Shown piece after piece: positions 47,188 through 58,579 of a stretch of DNA of 64,000 nt (position 1 is its first letter; the number at the start of each line of letters is the position of its first letter). The notes under the pieces are model-generated. The model saw only the letters and a list, made by a program, of their open reading frames with translations, was not told where the DNA came from and made no database searches. The stretch is from NCBI GenBank assembly GCA_038380435.1, contig JAWZYU010000001.1:19634001-19698000 (forward strand), written 5' to 3'. Made by a program: the position numbers and the translations under genes. This DNA comes from Ryuthela nishihirai (lineage: Eukaryota; Arthropoda; Arachnida; Araneae; Heptathelidae).

Positions 47188-47722
47188 TTTTACACAATTA
47201 ATTTGATCTAACAGTTCAAACAGCCCTTTTTAAAAATCTCCATTGAATTTAATTCTGAAAAAATATTCCTATTAAAAAAAATTCCTAGAATTTGAATTTA
47301 TAACAGATGCCGCTTTTATGGTCACATTTTTCAAGGTAGTTTTAACTTTGAAAATGTACCATAGATACACATTTTGTGCATTAAAATCCCCAAAATAAAA
47401 ACTACACTAACATAACTACACAAGTTTTCTCTATTTAATGGAAAAATTGTACAAAACCTACTTCATTTGAAATTAAGTGGCAACATTGAGTTCCGGGAAT
47501 TCCTCTCAATTTTATCTTCAATACATACGTTATATTGGTCTCTCATTTCGTGTTTAAAGTTAGAACTGTTTAGATATTTAATAGAAGAAAAAAAAAATTA
47601 TGTTTCATTTTTTGATGTTTTGTGTGCATAATATAAATTTATTAAATTTTGATGATAGGTAACTTACAATTTTTAATCATCTGATTTATTAACTACAATT
47701 CAAATATTTTTCGAAAGACACC
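47188..47722. other. No recognisable feature; probable 5' part of the Tigger element
   Basis: AT-rich sequence upstream of the Tigger reading frame. A terminal repeat could not be identified. Confidence 0.4.
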
Positions 47723-48525
47723 ATGATGTCAGATAATTCAACTATGCAAAAGCAGAAAAGGAAAGCTATCTCTCTAGTTACTAAAATCCAAATTTTAGAT
47801 AGTCTTGCACTGGAGAATTTCACTTTTAGATAGTCTTGCGCTGGAGGCATTACATCCATAGGTAAAATTGGCATTACATCCATAGGTAAATACTACCATA
47901 AGGACCATCAAGAAAAATGAAGCTGCTATTGGAAAATCTGTGCTTTCTGGAACAAAATTGAGTGCCAAGTCATTTCCCTACATGAGAGACATTGTAAAAG
48001 TGAAGATGGAAAAGGCACTAGTAATGTGGATAGAAGATAACTCGCAAAAAAGAATACCTCTAGAGGAAATACCATCGAACAGATGGCATTACAAATACCT
48101 AAACAGATACAAGAAATGGAACAACCACAACACCTCAGTTAAACAAAAATTATGAATTTTCTGCAAGTACAGGTTGGCTTGCAGGATTTCTTCAAACATA
48201 TGCATTTCATAACGTAAAGATAAAAGGTGAAGTTGCATCTGCAGATCCTCATCTGCTAAGAATCGGCTGCTAAAGAATTTTGTCTAAAATTGGCCCAAAT
48301 CATTGAAGATAGTGGAATCAAGTTTGGAATGCAGATGAAACTGGCCTTTATTGGAAAAAAAAATGCCAAGTAGAACCAACATAGCAAAATCACAAAAATC
48401 TATTGGTAGCCTTAAACAGCTAAGGATCATGTGACCTTTCTATTTTGCAGTAACACTTCAGGAGATTGTATGTTAAAACTGCTGCTCATCAATCAATCCC
48501 TAAGACCATGGTCAATGAAAAGTGT
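47723..48525 (+). pseudogene. Tigger/pogo-type transposase, N-terminal half, cut by LINE-3
   Basis: It starts MSDNSTMQKQKRKAISLVTK, the CENP-B-like helix-turn-helix, then IRTIKKNEAAIGKSV, SGTKLSAKSFPYMRD and MEKALVMWIEDN. Further on, in another frame, is ADETGLYW, the first catalytic Asp region. Two small tandem duplications break the N-terminus: tttagatagtcttgc-ctgga (47796 and 47826) and ggcattacatccataggtaaa (47846 and 47869). The gene is then cut by a LINE at 48526 and resumes at 52105. Confidence 0.85.
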
Positions 48526-48590
48526 CATCATCAACATCCTCAAGCAGCCATGGGCTATGGAGGTCCAACCAGACCGTGCAATTTAGTTCT

Positions 48591-50248
48591 CTAAGCAAGT
48601 CTATCCTGAGCTACATCTACTGCATCTGGCCACTGCACACCAATTCTAACAAGGTCCTGTTTGACATTGTCTGCCCACCGCATCCTAGGTCTCCCCTTCT
48701 TTCTGAGGCCTTTAGGCACACTGTTCATAATCCTATTCGCCAATCTATAATTATTCATACGGGCAACATGGCCAAACCAACGGAGTCTCTCTCTGCACAA
48801 TATGCTGCTTAAAGGAGGTTGCAAACTCCTTTGCCTAACACCTCATCATTAGTTACAAAGTTGAACCACCTAATGCCCAAGATATTGCGTAAGCATCTGG
48901 AAACAAAAGCATCTAGTTTCCTGTTATCTTGTTTACAAAGTGTCCAAGTTTTACTACCATAACTGACACTAGAAGAACCAAACTATTATACAGTCTAATG
49001 CTTCCTTTAGGTGTATACGCCTATTTCTCCACACTCTCCATAGATTCTTAAAAGTCCCGGCAGCAATCCCTATTCGCCTTTAAATCTCATGCCGCACATC
49101 ACCATTATCAGCTACATAACTCTCAAGATAATTAAACTATGACACCTGCTCAAGACTGCAACCATTCACATTAACTGAATCACAGCCTCCTGACCAATTT
49201 TCATCACTTTAGTTTTCTCTCTGTTTATAACCAGACCTACTCTACTACCAGTCTCATCAACAGCTCGAATGAAAGAGTTCATCTCATCAACATCATTTGC
49301 CAAAAGGGCTAAATAATCAGCATAATCTAAATCAGAAATTTTCGTATCTCCAGTCCATTTAAGGCCAAAATCTTTGAAGTGAATTTCGCATAACATAATC
49401 AATAACCAAGCAAAAGAGAAAAGGAGACAAAATGCACCGTTGTCGAACACCAGAAGTAATGCTAAACCAATTGCTACAAGCCTTACCAACTCTCACACAT
49501 GACTCAGTGTTATTATAGAGAGCTTTCATTATGTTAACTAACTTGTCAGGTATACCATATGATCTCACAATCAACCACAAATTATGACGATCAACAGAGT
49601 CGAAAGCCTTTTTGAAATCAACAAAGCTAGCAACCAAAGGTTTCTGAAATTCTAAACATTTCTCAAGGATCTGCCTAAGTGAAAATATCTGATCCACACA
49701 ACCCCTACCACTTCTGAATCCACATTGCTCATCACGTAATTGACTGTCAACCAGATTTTTAATTCTATTAAGCACAATCATGGAAAGAACTTTACCTGGA
49801 ACAGAGAGTAGGCTGATACCCGTATAGTTATCACAAGAACTGCGATCACCTTTTTTGAAAATAGGGATAACAATAGCTCTGGTAAAATCCTTAGGAACCA
49901 TGCCTTTATCATAAAAGATATTCAGAATTTCAGTCATCCAAGTGGTAACCCAAACATTCCCAGCTCTAAGCATTTCCGTAGTAATTTCATCTAAGCCTGG
50001 GGGGATTTATGTAATTTAAGTTTAGAAACAGCCAAAATAACCTCAGATTGTGTTATAGGGCCAACATTAAAGCCACCAATGCATCTATCATCATTGCAAA
50101 CAATGGGAGTAGAACTAACCACATTGTTTAGAACATCATTGAAATGCTCAGCCCACCTAGCCATGACAGAATCCTCCCCTTCTATAACCTTACCTTGTTT
50201 ATCCTCCAATCCTTGTAATGCCTGTCCGTTTTCTACCACACAAAACAT
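48591..50248 (-). pseudogene. RTE-like reverse transcriptase and C-terminal domain (LINE-3)
   Basis: Pieces in order: NNVVSSTPIVCNDDRCIGGF and SKLKLHKSP (frameshift at about 50000), then MLRAGNVWVTTWMTEI, FKKGDRSSCDNYTG, RSGRGCVDQIFSLRQ, FVDFKKAFDSVDRHN, SGVRQRCILSPFL (Gly-Cys preceding residue changed to Arg), and LDYADYLALL, where the second Asp of the catalytic YADD is Tyr. The last piece, 48824-48591, has RLRWFGHVARMNN and RPRMRWADNVKQDLVRI. The catalytic-box change alone would abolish activity. Confidence 0.87.
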
Positions 50249-51563
50249 TAACTATCTGGTACAGTTCTCTGCTGTTGTGCTGTCTAACTGCTTCCTTGGC
50301 TTTGTCAGCCAAACCATCAAGCCAAAGATTCATATCAGCAGCTAACTGATCTTTTACACATTTATTAAGTTCTCTGTAATGCTTTCTATTAGGACTAGTA
50401 GGGTATTGATTAAGGACAATCCTGCAGTTCTTTCTTTCCGAAATAAGCTCAAGTGCCTTATCACTCAGATAATTCTGTCTCTCCTGCTCCTTTTTTCCTA
50501 AAAGAGTACTGTTAGTGTCCAAAAAAGCCTGTTGAAAATGATCCCATTCTTCCTCAACTTCAGTAGTAAGGAAACCTGACTGTTCATAATGACCAAGTAA
50601 CCTATCATGGTAAGCTTTAGCTACAACAGGGTCTTTCAGAGCTTCAGTATTAAAAGTAAATTTTTTAACCCTAGCATAACACTTTTTATGTTTAAGTTGC
50701 AAGATACTTTTAACAAGGTAATGGTCAGAACCAATTTCAGCTCCCCTATATGCCCTGGTATTCCTAACAGAACTAGCCCATTTGCTATTAATTAATATGT
50801 AATCAATCATATTCTTATGCAGCCCATCAGGTGTAACCCATGTGTACTTATGTATGTCGCAGTGTTTGTAATAAGTGTTAGTTATTCTGAATCCATGGAG
50901 TTTACTTAACTGTAGGAGACGTTGCCCATTGCCATTGCAGCTACCAATACCAAAAGGGCCTATTACTCCTCCCCAAAGGTCAGAGTCAGTACCAACTTTG
51001 GCACTGAAGTCACCAAGAACAAGGGTAATATCTCCTTTCTTGACAGAATTCAAAATATCCTGAAGTTGTTCATAAAACCTTTCCTTCTCATCCTCATCGG
51101 CATCCTCAGTGGGGGCATAACAGCAGATAACATTCAAGTCTTTAACGCTCGTCTGAAATTTTGCTGTAAGAAACCTTTCATTAATGCACTCGTATCCTAG
51201 TAGAGCATCACTAGCGTGTCTGCTTAGAAGCAGACCCACACCTTAGTGATGCTTATTGTTGTCCCTCCCTGAAAAGAGAAATTTTAGATTATTTTTAAGA
51301 ATCTGACCTTTATCTGTCCATCTGGTCTCTTGCAAGCTGAAAATATCTAAATTATAATGGTGGAATTCTTGTTTGAGGACATGAAGAGAAAAAGCTCTGT
51401 GCAGAGTCCTCGCATTCCAACTACCTATGGAGAGAAAATGGTTAGTGGGATGTTTAAAGAAACTATCTTTATTGAGAGAGGGAATGCCGACAATATCAAA
51501 CAGCCCCTTAATCGCAGACATGGGGCAAAGACCCATTCCCCCATCACTAAAGGCTGAAGCCAT
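50199..51563 (-). pseudogene. RTE-like endonuclease, linker and RT start (LINE-3)
   Basis: Two frame-matched pieces (51563-51243 and 51239-50199) are separated by a single TAA in place of a Gln codon after the HH of the NKHHQ motif. Motifs are SIGSWNARTLH, LQETRWTDKG, VICCYAPTEDADED, LVLGDFSAKVGTDSDLWG (Asn of DFN changed to Ser), HKYTWVTPDG, MIDYILINSKW and GAEIGSDHYL, then a long charged linker. This is the longest open stretch in the window (346 residues). The product would nick DNA during target-primed reverse transcription. Confidence 0.87.
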
Positions 51564-52104
51564 CTATCTACACTGGAAGACTTCCTCCAATGTAGAATTT
51601 GACGATGCCAATAGAAGCAAAGAGTTCAGGCCTGCGATGACCTCTGCTCATGATTATCCACCAGCTGATACACATATCCTGTGAATCTATTCCCTTGGGG
51701 CTGTAAACCCACAAACAGAAAACACAGCGGAAGATTTTCCCTCCAGAGAAGTCCACCAGTACAGCAAAATCAGGATCCATATCAAGCTCAGAGCCATATA
51801 TCTGTACAGTCCAGTGGGTTTATATGGTCAGCACCAGGACCCTGTGTGATTGACCACTCCTCAGCAGGGTAGAAAAAAAAAAGTAGCCATAGTTGTCCAG
51901 ATCAGTAGGCCACACTAATCTGGCAGCCCTCCCCTTCCGTTCGCTTCCACAAGAGAGTATCTCATTTGAAAGGTACTAACGGTCTGCACCACGAGAAGGT
52001 GGGGTCAGACGTTAGGTGCTAGGCATGGTCTGTTCTATGCATCATCACAGGGGATTGGTGCATAGCTCTCCTTCCAGTGACTACCTAGCTACCATTCACA
52101 GGCC

Positions 52105-53148
52105 ATGAAAGGTGTAGATTTGAATAAATTGCCAGTGTATGGATGGCAAACAAAAAAGTCTGGCTACAAAAGAAATTTTTAATGAATGGTTCCATAAATG
52201 TTTTGTTCCAGAAGGTAAATGCTATTTGAAGGGGAAAAAAATCTCAAATTTAAAGTTCTATTTATTATAGACAATGCGTCTGGCCATCCTGTTTCGGAAC
52301 ACCCAAACGTGCAAATTTTGTTTTCTGTCCTCTAATACGACATCCTTAATACAACCACTAGACCAGGGTACAATTGCCACATTTAAAACTTACTATGTAA
52401 GATGAACATTCCAATACATTTTGGATAAACTAGATAAGGATAAAACACTAACAGTTATTGATGTGTGGAAGAAATTTTCTATTTTAGATTGTATCAGACA
52501 TGCCGAATTGATATTATCAGAATTAAAACCATCAACTTTAAATGCATTCTGGAATGCTATTTGGTCAGAATGTGTAAAAAACAAAGATCCTGTACCCCCA
52601 AATACAACTGAATATCCTAATATCACTTTACCACATGCAGTTGGTGGAGAAGGATTCAATGATTTATCGTTTGCAGATATTGATGAATTGCTGGTTGACA
52701 AAGCTCTTAGAGAAGATGAAATAATAGAAGTTGTCCTTGAGACTCTTGATGAAAAAGAAAAAAGTGATGGTGATAAAGAGGTTCTACTCACTGCATATTT
52801 AATTAAAGAAGGGCTTCAAATGGTTAGTAAATTGGAGTCATTTTCTTACACATGTTGAACCAGCTGATCAGTTTAAACGAGAACTGAAGTCATGTATGGC
52901 ACGTTATCAAGAATTATACAAAGATCTAGTCAGAGCAGGATCTCAATGATTGATTCGAGTTCATTGTCAAAATTAATCAAACTTCAGAATCACTGGAAAC
53001 GAGTGATAATTTGGTTCCCCATGCCACAGAGAGCATTTCACCATTGGAGTATGAACATGACGGCCAAAATATTTCAAGCGATGAAAGTGATTTAATTCCA
53101 GTCTTATGCAAACGAATGCGTCTATTGTCAGAAAGTGACAACGAATAA
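52105..53148 (+). pseudogene. Tigger/pogo-type transposase, C-terminal half
   Basis: It resumes with MKGVDLNKLPVYGWQ, then VLFIIDNASGHP (second catalytic Asp) and QPLDQGTIATFK (third) across frameshifts. A 145-residue frame (52421-52858) has VIDVWKKFSILDCIRHAELI, ELKPSTLNAFW and GGEGFNDLSFADIDELL, typical of the C-terminal part of Tigger transposases. An acidic tail ends at a TAA at 53146-53148. All three catalytic Asp are still recognisable in the two halves. Confidence 0.88.
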
Positions 53149-53725
53149 AATATAGTTAATAATCATATGCAAGTTTTTTTTGCACTTTTGTATTCTTGAA
53201 TTAGTGACATTTTCTTTATATTATCTTTATAAGTTTATAAAATAAAAAATGTGTTTAAATGAATAAAATATATTAATACAAAATTTATTATTATTATAAA
53301 CTTGCACATACTGATAAATGAATTAGAAATAAAATTAAATATCTGCTCTTTGTAGAGTACAATTTAACAAGAAAAAAATCTAAATGGAAACATCAGATGT
53401 GTACATAAGTAGTAGATTGCACTAATTGTGAAATATATTACAGAATAAAATGTCATTAAATAAATACAGAATAAAATGTAATAAAATGTCAATAAAATAA
53501 ATAAAAACAGAATAAAATGTCAATAAAATGTCAAAAAAAGGAGTTTTGAAGCTCTCACGAATTTTGAGGCTTCAGTAGAGCACCTGTGTTATATAATCTA
53601 CCAATGGATGTTTGCCTTTTATATCTACGAAAACATTTTCATGACTTTGAAAAGGTCACTCGATTGAGTTTATTGAGTTGTCCATAATTACATTAAAAAC
53701 CTTCACCTGAAAATGTTCTATTGCA
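53149..53725. other. AT-rich low-complexity sequence
   Basis: Contains short repeated phrases such as acagaataaaatgt and aataaaatgtca (53450-53535). No other feature was seen. Confidence 0.6.
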
Positions 53726-53912
53726 GCTGTCCCGAGGCCAAGTGGTTAGCGCACTTGGCTACTGGTCAAAGAGAATGGGTTTCAGCCTTGGGTTAAGGCA
53801 TGGTTGTCTTTCTGCTAAGGTCTTGCCATCCTCAAAGACCTACTATGGCTTATTGTCAGACCTTTGTTGCAAGCAGCTGCTTGAGGGGATTTTTTATTTT
53901 ATTGTTGATGAT
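53726..53912 (+). mobile_element. SINE-C copy 1 (tRNA-Ser/Leu-like head)
   Basis: The head ctgtcccgaggccaagtggt and tagcgcacttggctactg resembles the A-box half of class II tRNAs, and the B box is decayed. The body tctgctaaggtcttgccatc and ctactatggc and the end agcagctgcttgagg are shared with 61607-61790 and 63856-64000. Confidence 0.75.
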
Positions 53913-54041
53913 AAATTTTATTGTTATGATGGTCATTATTTTACAAGCCATTAGGTTTTATTTCTGGATTTTTTCTTATGAGCGATAATCTGCTAGTAAT
54001 TCAGTGTTAACATCTAAACAGTCCACAAAACCATTCATATA

Positions 54042-54650
54042 CAGGGTGATTCAAAACTTATCGTTCAAATTTCGTGGGGAGGTAGGAAATACGTCAGGAA
54101 ACCGATTTCACATAGGAAAGTATGTCCGCAAATGTACGCATGCGTATGTAGAGGGCACTGTGTGTACCCAACCAGTGTACAGCTCGCCCGACCACTCCCG
54201 CTGTCATCAGCGATCGCCTGGCCACCCAGGTCACCTGATTTATCCCCCATGGATTTCTTTTTGTGGGGGGCCATGAAATACCATGTGTACGAGACCCCCG
54301 TTGACAGTGAAATGGACCTTGTTGCACGAATAGTGGCCGCCGCAGGCATTGTCCGTGATATGCCAGGCGTTTTTGAAAATGTTCGGCAGTCAATGCAACG
54401 GCGCTGTGCATTCTGTGTCCGTGTAAATGGTCACAATTTTGATCACCTACTGTGAACCTGTACTTTACCTTGTTGGAATAAAAGTCACATTCGTTACCAC
54501 TTAACTGTACTGTTTCCTTGTGTTCACTTTACTTGTCCATTTTGTTCATGTAGATGACGTTTGCGGACATACTTTCCTATGTGAAATCTGTTTCCTGACG
54601 TATTCCCTACCTCCCCACGAAATTTGAACGATAAGTTTTGAATCACCCTG
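54042..54650 (+). mobile_element. Young mariner derivative with 91-bp terminal inverted repeats
   Basis: The 54042-54132 and 54560-54650 ends are inverted repeats of about 91 bp with only two mismatches, beginning CAGGGTGATTCAAAACTT, and TA flanks each end. The interior keeps only the transposase C-terminus. The close match of the ends suggests recent origin or recent gene conversion. Confidence 0.92.
54203..54455 (+). pseudogene. Mariner transposase C-terminal fragment
   Basis: The open part reads AWPPRSPDLSPMDFFLWGAM, the third catalytic region, then VYETPVDSEMDLVARI and a C-terminus ending NGHNFDHLL with a TGA. The DNA-binding and first two catalytic regions are deleted, so no active enzyme is possible. 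A continuous frame extends left to 54132, but residues before the WPPRSPD motif are not recognisable. Confidence 0.85.
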
Positions 54651-54652
54651 TA

Positions 54653-57524
54653 TATAATAAATGGTTGGAAATTCTAAACAAAGATTTTATAGTTGTATGG
54701 AGCATTTGTTCGAAATTTATTTTAAAACCAAGTATTTTTTCCACTACCATAACTCTTTAAATATTCAATGAATGCTGCTGAAAATGCAGATTCTCAGAAA
54801 TTTATATATATATACTTAAACTCATCTCTCACATATTCCCCATAGAAAAACGTATTTAAGAAATTATGGAACTTCGTTTTTGCTTCTTCATTGGTGTAAC
54901 AAGGGACTTCCTACTTTAGAGTCTCTGCTCTGCATAGATTTTTGCACATACACAGAACGATATCAGAAGTACTCCATGACTCGTTCACCATTGTCAGCAC
55001 AAGAACAAAAGATTCATAAGCCATTTCTGTCAAATTCTGGATGGCTGACACCAGTCGCTATTAAACCAATTTTAAAAGTGGTCGGAGTGAAGGTCCCCAC
55101 CTGTAACCTGCTACAAAGAGACTTCAGGCAAGCACTGATGACATCTCCAGAGACTGCAACTTTCCCTGTGCCTCAACATGTACAAGGCATTCCTACCATT
55201 TGATGCATCCATAAGGGAAGCAATCTGAACCATGGCATCACAACGTCCCTGGGAAAGGAAGCTGCCCACATGGTATAGAGTGTAACATCAAAGAAATATC
55301 AAGCCCCTACTTATATTTGCTCCTTCTGATTGGTGGATGCTGACCAATGGAAGGGGCAGATGACACCTTTCGTGAGGAGGAAAACCTGGATCGGACGCAG
55401 AAAGTTTGAGAGGGAACTACAACAGTGTTTTAGAGTAATCTCGAGGGGCAGAGAAAGGAGGTTATGAGGAAAAGTTTGCGCAGAGTGCAAGAAAGTCCTT
55501 ACCTGTTAGTCCGCTCTTAGAGAGCCAATGCTGTGATGAGCAATGTTTTCAGTCACACCAACCGACTGATGTAAGTGTCCATGTTAATTGTAAAATCATA
55601 ATGTGAAAAATGTCTTAGTCTAAGATTGCAATAAATGTTATATATTAAGACCCATGGAACATCATTGGGGTTCTAGTGCATGATTTTATGTTTTATTAAA
55701 TTGAAACTGGTAAAGATCACGGTCAACTTAAGATGGTGTGGGAATGCACATAAGGCCCTTTTCCTTCCCTCCTGTATAATGTCTCTACTATAACATACAT
55801 TTTTCTCTTAAAAGAAAAAACCTCTTTACACAATTTTGTTTCATTTTATGCCATCATAAAGAGTAGAAAAAAATGCTTTTCAAAAATTTTTAACAGTTTT
55901 GCACAGTTGCAAATAAAGATATTTGCAAATGAATTTAGAATTTTAGAAATTTTAGCAATTTAGAAATTATTCTTGAAAAAAAAAAACACTTTATTTGGAA
56001 AAACAGCATTTCTCAATATCTCAACTTCAGGAGTAAAAAAAAATGGTTTCTATCATTTAAAAGTAAAATAAAAAAAATATAAATTGCAGACACTTCAATA
56101 CATTTTAAATTTTGCCATTCGCAAAAAGTCCATTTTTGTCTCAATGTTTTTCTGTTTTGCATCACTGCAAAGTGATGGTCGCTTCCTTTGTGTCTGCTTA
56201 CTCTGTTTTGCATCTCAGACCTGAAGCCCTACATCCCATGACCAAAGATTTTAAATACATTATTTCTTATAATCCTCTAATCAATTTGCTACATTTGAGC
56301 ATGATCATTAAACCATTGTTTTTTGATTATTAAGAATCAGCCTCAAGGTAACATTTTGTGACTGGCCTATCAGGAAATCATGGTGTCCTGGCAGCCCAGT
56401 CCACCACTGATGAGAACATCAACCATTCTTTGTGCACGAACTTCCCCCCTTTTACCATATGGTGTAGGGAGCCCCTCACTGGAGATTAATTTCACCATGA
56501 TCTCACAACACCTCATACCATTTGGCAAATGATAGCCGTGCACAAGAGAAATTTTTTCCACACTCTAAAATTACAAGGAATATTGGTAATAACTTATTTA
56601 TCTAAGTCTTATCAAACATTTCTATTTCAGTTACTTTTTTTTAAAGAACTATTTCTTACTTTCATTATCAAATGTCTGAGAATCTCTGTTTCTAGATTTA
56701 CAGGCAGCCATTTCTTTGAATGGCTATGGTAAAAAAAACTTATTTGTCTCCATTCAAAACAATTTGCAAGCAATGCTCAGATTGGCAGATGTAGAGCAAG
56801 AGTTGATGTGTAGTGCCCAGGATAATGGCCATGGTCAGTTCTTGAACATCCCTCTGCAAAGGAAACAGAAGAGGCTACATGTGTAGTAACATATACTATG
56901 ATACTACACAAAGTGTGTACTTTGGCAGGGATGGGAGTTTAGACTTGTCATCTGTAAGTCATGTGCAGGTTGGATAGAAGCAGGCAGAGAGAAGAGGAAG
57001 CTCTGCAGATCAGAGTGAAGGTTACAGTGTGTGGGTTCCACAATGAGTTAGATAATTTGATACTGCCTCCTAGCTATGTCAGGCACATTGAGCCTAGCTA
57101 GCAAATTTTAATTAACAAATTAAGCACTAACTATATGAAAGTTAACTGAATCTAATAGCACAAGTTTGGCTGTAAGGCAATGATCATGCATAATACTCAA
57201 AAAAAAAATTGCCTGGTTGCCACTGGCAACTAAAATTGTTTCATTGGCAACTAATTTTTATGTGAAGAACAATCACGCTAAATAATTTTACACAGTTAAC
57301 ACTTATACACAATTGATAAAAAAAACAAATGTGCAACTGCTAGTGACTTTACAAATTTATGTATCCATGGTACTTTTATTACCTCAACATCCAGAAATGG
57401 GCCCAAGTTAGCAAAAACATTACAAATCTTGTTGTCCATCTGTATCAAAATTTTTCGCATATATCAAATTGAAAAAATATAAGTTACTTACTCAGTACAA
57501 CATAAACAGAAATAGTTGCCACCC
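54653..57524. other. Long stretch without recognised elements
   Basis: Mostly AT-rich. A less AT-rich island at 55000-55600 holds an open frame of 107 residues (54880-55203) that I do not recognise, followed by cagtgttttagagtaatctcg and an aataaa at about 55630. It could be a decayed LTR or an unspliced exon, with no decisive evidence. Moderately GC-richer patches at 56370-56560 and 56800-57100 were also unidentified. Confidence 0.35.
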
Positions 57525-57690
57525 GTTGATCATAGATGGCGCCGAAAATCATCGGTGAAAAGTTTAGAGTCTTAAATTAGTGGAAAAAATATGAGCCAGA
57601 ATTAGTTCAATTGGTAAGAATACTCTGGTATGTTTCTGGAGAGATGCAGGTTCTAGTCTCGTATGTCGACGAAATTTCAGATGAGCGAAG
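57525..57690 (+). mobile_element. SINE-B copy 3: single tRNA-like unit
   Basis: It has atagatggcgcc, then agttcaattggtaagaatac (A-box region), ctggagagatgcaggttcta (B-box region) and gacgaaatttcagatg, in the same order as 43241-43486. No antisense arm was found. Confidence 0.62.
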
Positions 57691-57950
57691 AGTGAAATGA
57701 AAATGGATAATATCTATAAAATAGTTGCAACCCACCATTCTGGTCGTTTCCATTACAATTAGACTTCACAGCATATGCAGCTATGTAAATAATGGAAACT
57801 CTGACAGCAGTACATGCAATGCACTGTATGCATATCACAGGGATATCACCCGCAATGCGAGGTATATAAAGGGGAGAAGTGGGATGTTGGCTATCACATA
57901 GTAATGTCACAGGTGTATGTGAAACTGATGTTGTGGTATAATTGTCAACA

Positions 57951-58094
57951 ATGTCAGATCTCAGTGACCTCCAAAAAGGCATAATCATTGGTGTGCACCT
58001 TGCAAGAACTTCAGTAATCAGAATGGTGGAAACAGTAGGTATAACACGAGGAACTGTATTGAAGATTATGACTACCTATTAAAAAGGACAGGCT
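57951..58094 (+). pseudogene. Tc1-like transposase, N-terminal DNA-binding part
   Basis: It reads MSDLSDLQKGIIIGVHLART, then VGITRGTVLKIMTTY before a stop, a paired-like helix-turn-helix typical of Tc1. It continues at 58579 after an unrelated insert. Confidence 0.82.
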
Positions 58095-58579
58095 TTAATC
58101 CTTGAAGATGTGTTTAATATTGTCAACTCACTCAACGAGTCAAACTGTCCAAAGCATAACGTGAACAACGAACTGCCAGCAGAAGTCAGTGCATGTCAAT
58201 AAAGGAGGTTTCCATAAAAACCTGATGACTTCAATGTTCTTCAAGTAAATCAGGACTGATAATCATAATTATGATGGCGTATATTATCGAATGCACTGGA
58301 ATGGCAAAAACAAGGGACATACAAACCCCTCAATATCAGCTATCGACTGTACCAGCAAGGTTAGAAGCTCAATGGACTAGTAATTATTCTTTACAGTAAT
58401 TATTCTTTACAGACTTTACAAGGAAAAGATGTGTACAAGATAAAGGGAATAAGGTAGAAGCAATAATTTCTATATAATAATTTCACTTAAGCTCTCCTCA
58501 AGAGTTTTAATTTTGTAATTACAGCTAATATCAATTATATTAAATTGCATAATTTATAGCTGTGAGTGTAATCAATTTC
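58095..58579. other. Unidentified 485-bp insert in a Tc1 gene
   Basis: It separates MTTY-x-K from GEGVVSRCANCG in the Tc1 reading. Both borders end in aaagg, giving a possible 5-bp duplication. The interior has a tandem agtaattattctttac near 58377 and 58394, and no recognised ends. Confidence 0.55.

Larger units (their letters stand above)
48526..52104 (-). mobile_element. LINE-3: full-length RTE-like copy inserted in a Tigger transposon
   Basis: The 3' end at left is a short tca-type repeat tail next to ctcaagcagcc. The 5' end is at about 52101-52104. The 11-bp atgaaaagtgt (48515-48525) and atgaaaggtgt (52105-52115) are the target-site duplication, within the Tigger coding sequence. At 3.58 kb it is the best-preserved LINE in the window. 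Remaining faults are a stop in the endonuclease, a frameshift between the domains, a catalytic-box change and further shifts downstream. Confidence 0.92.

Noticed and set aside
53450..53540. Satellite array
   Set aside because: Only short irregular AT-rich phrases recur, with no stable unit length.
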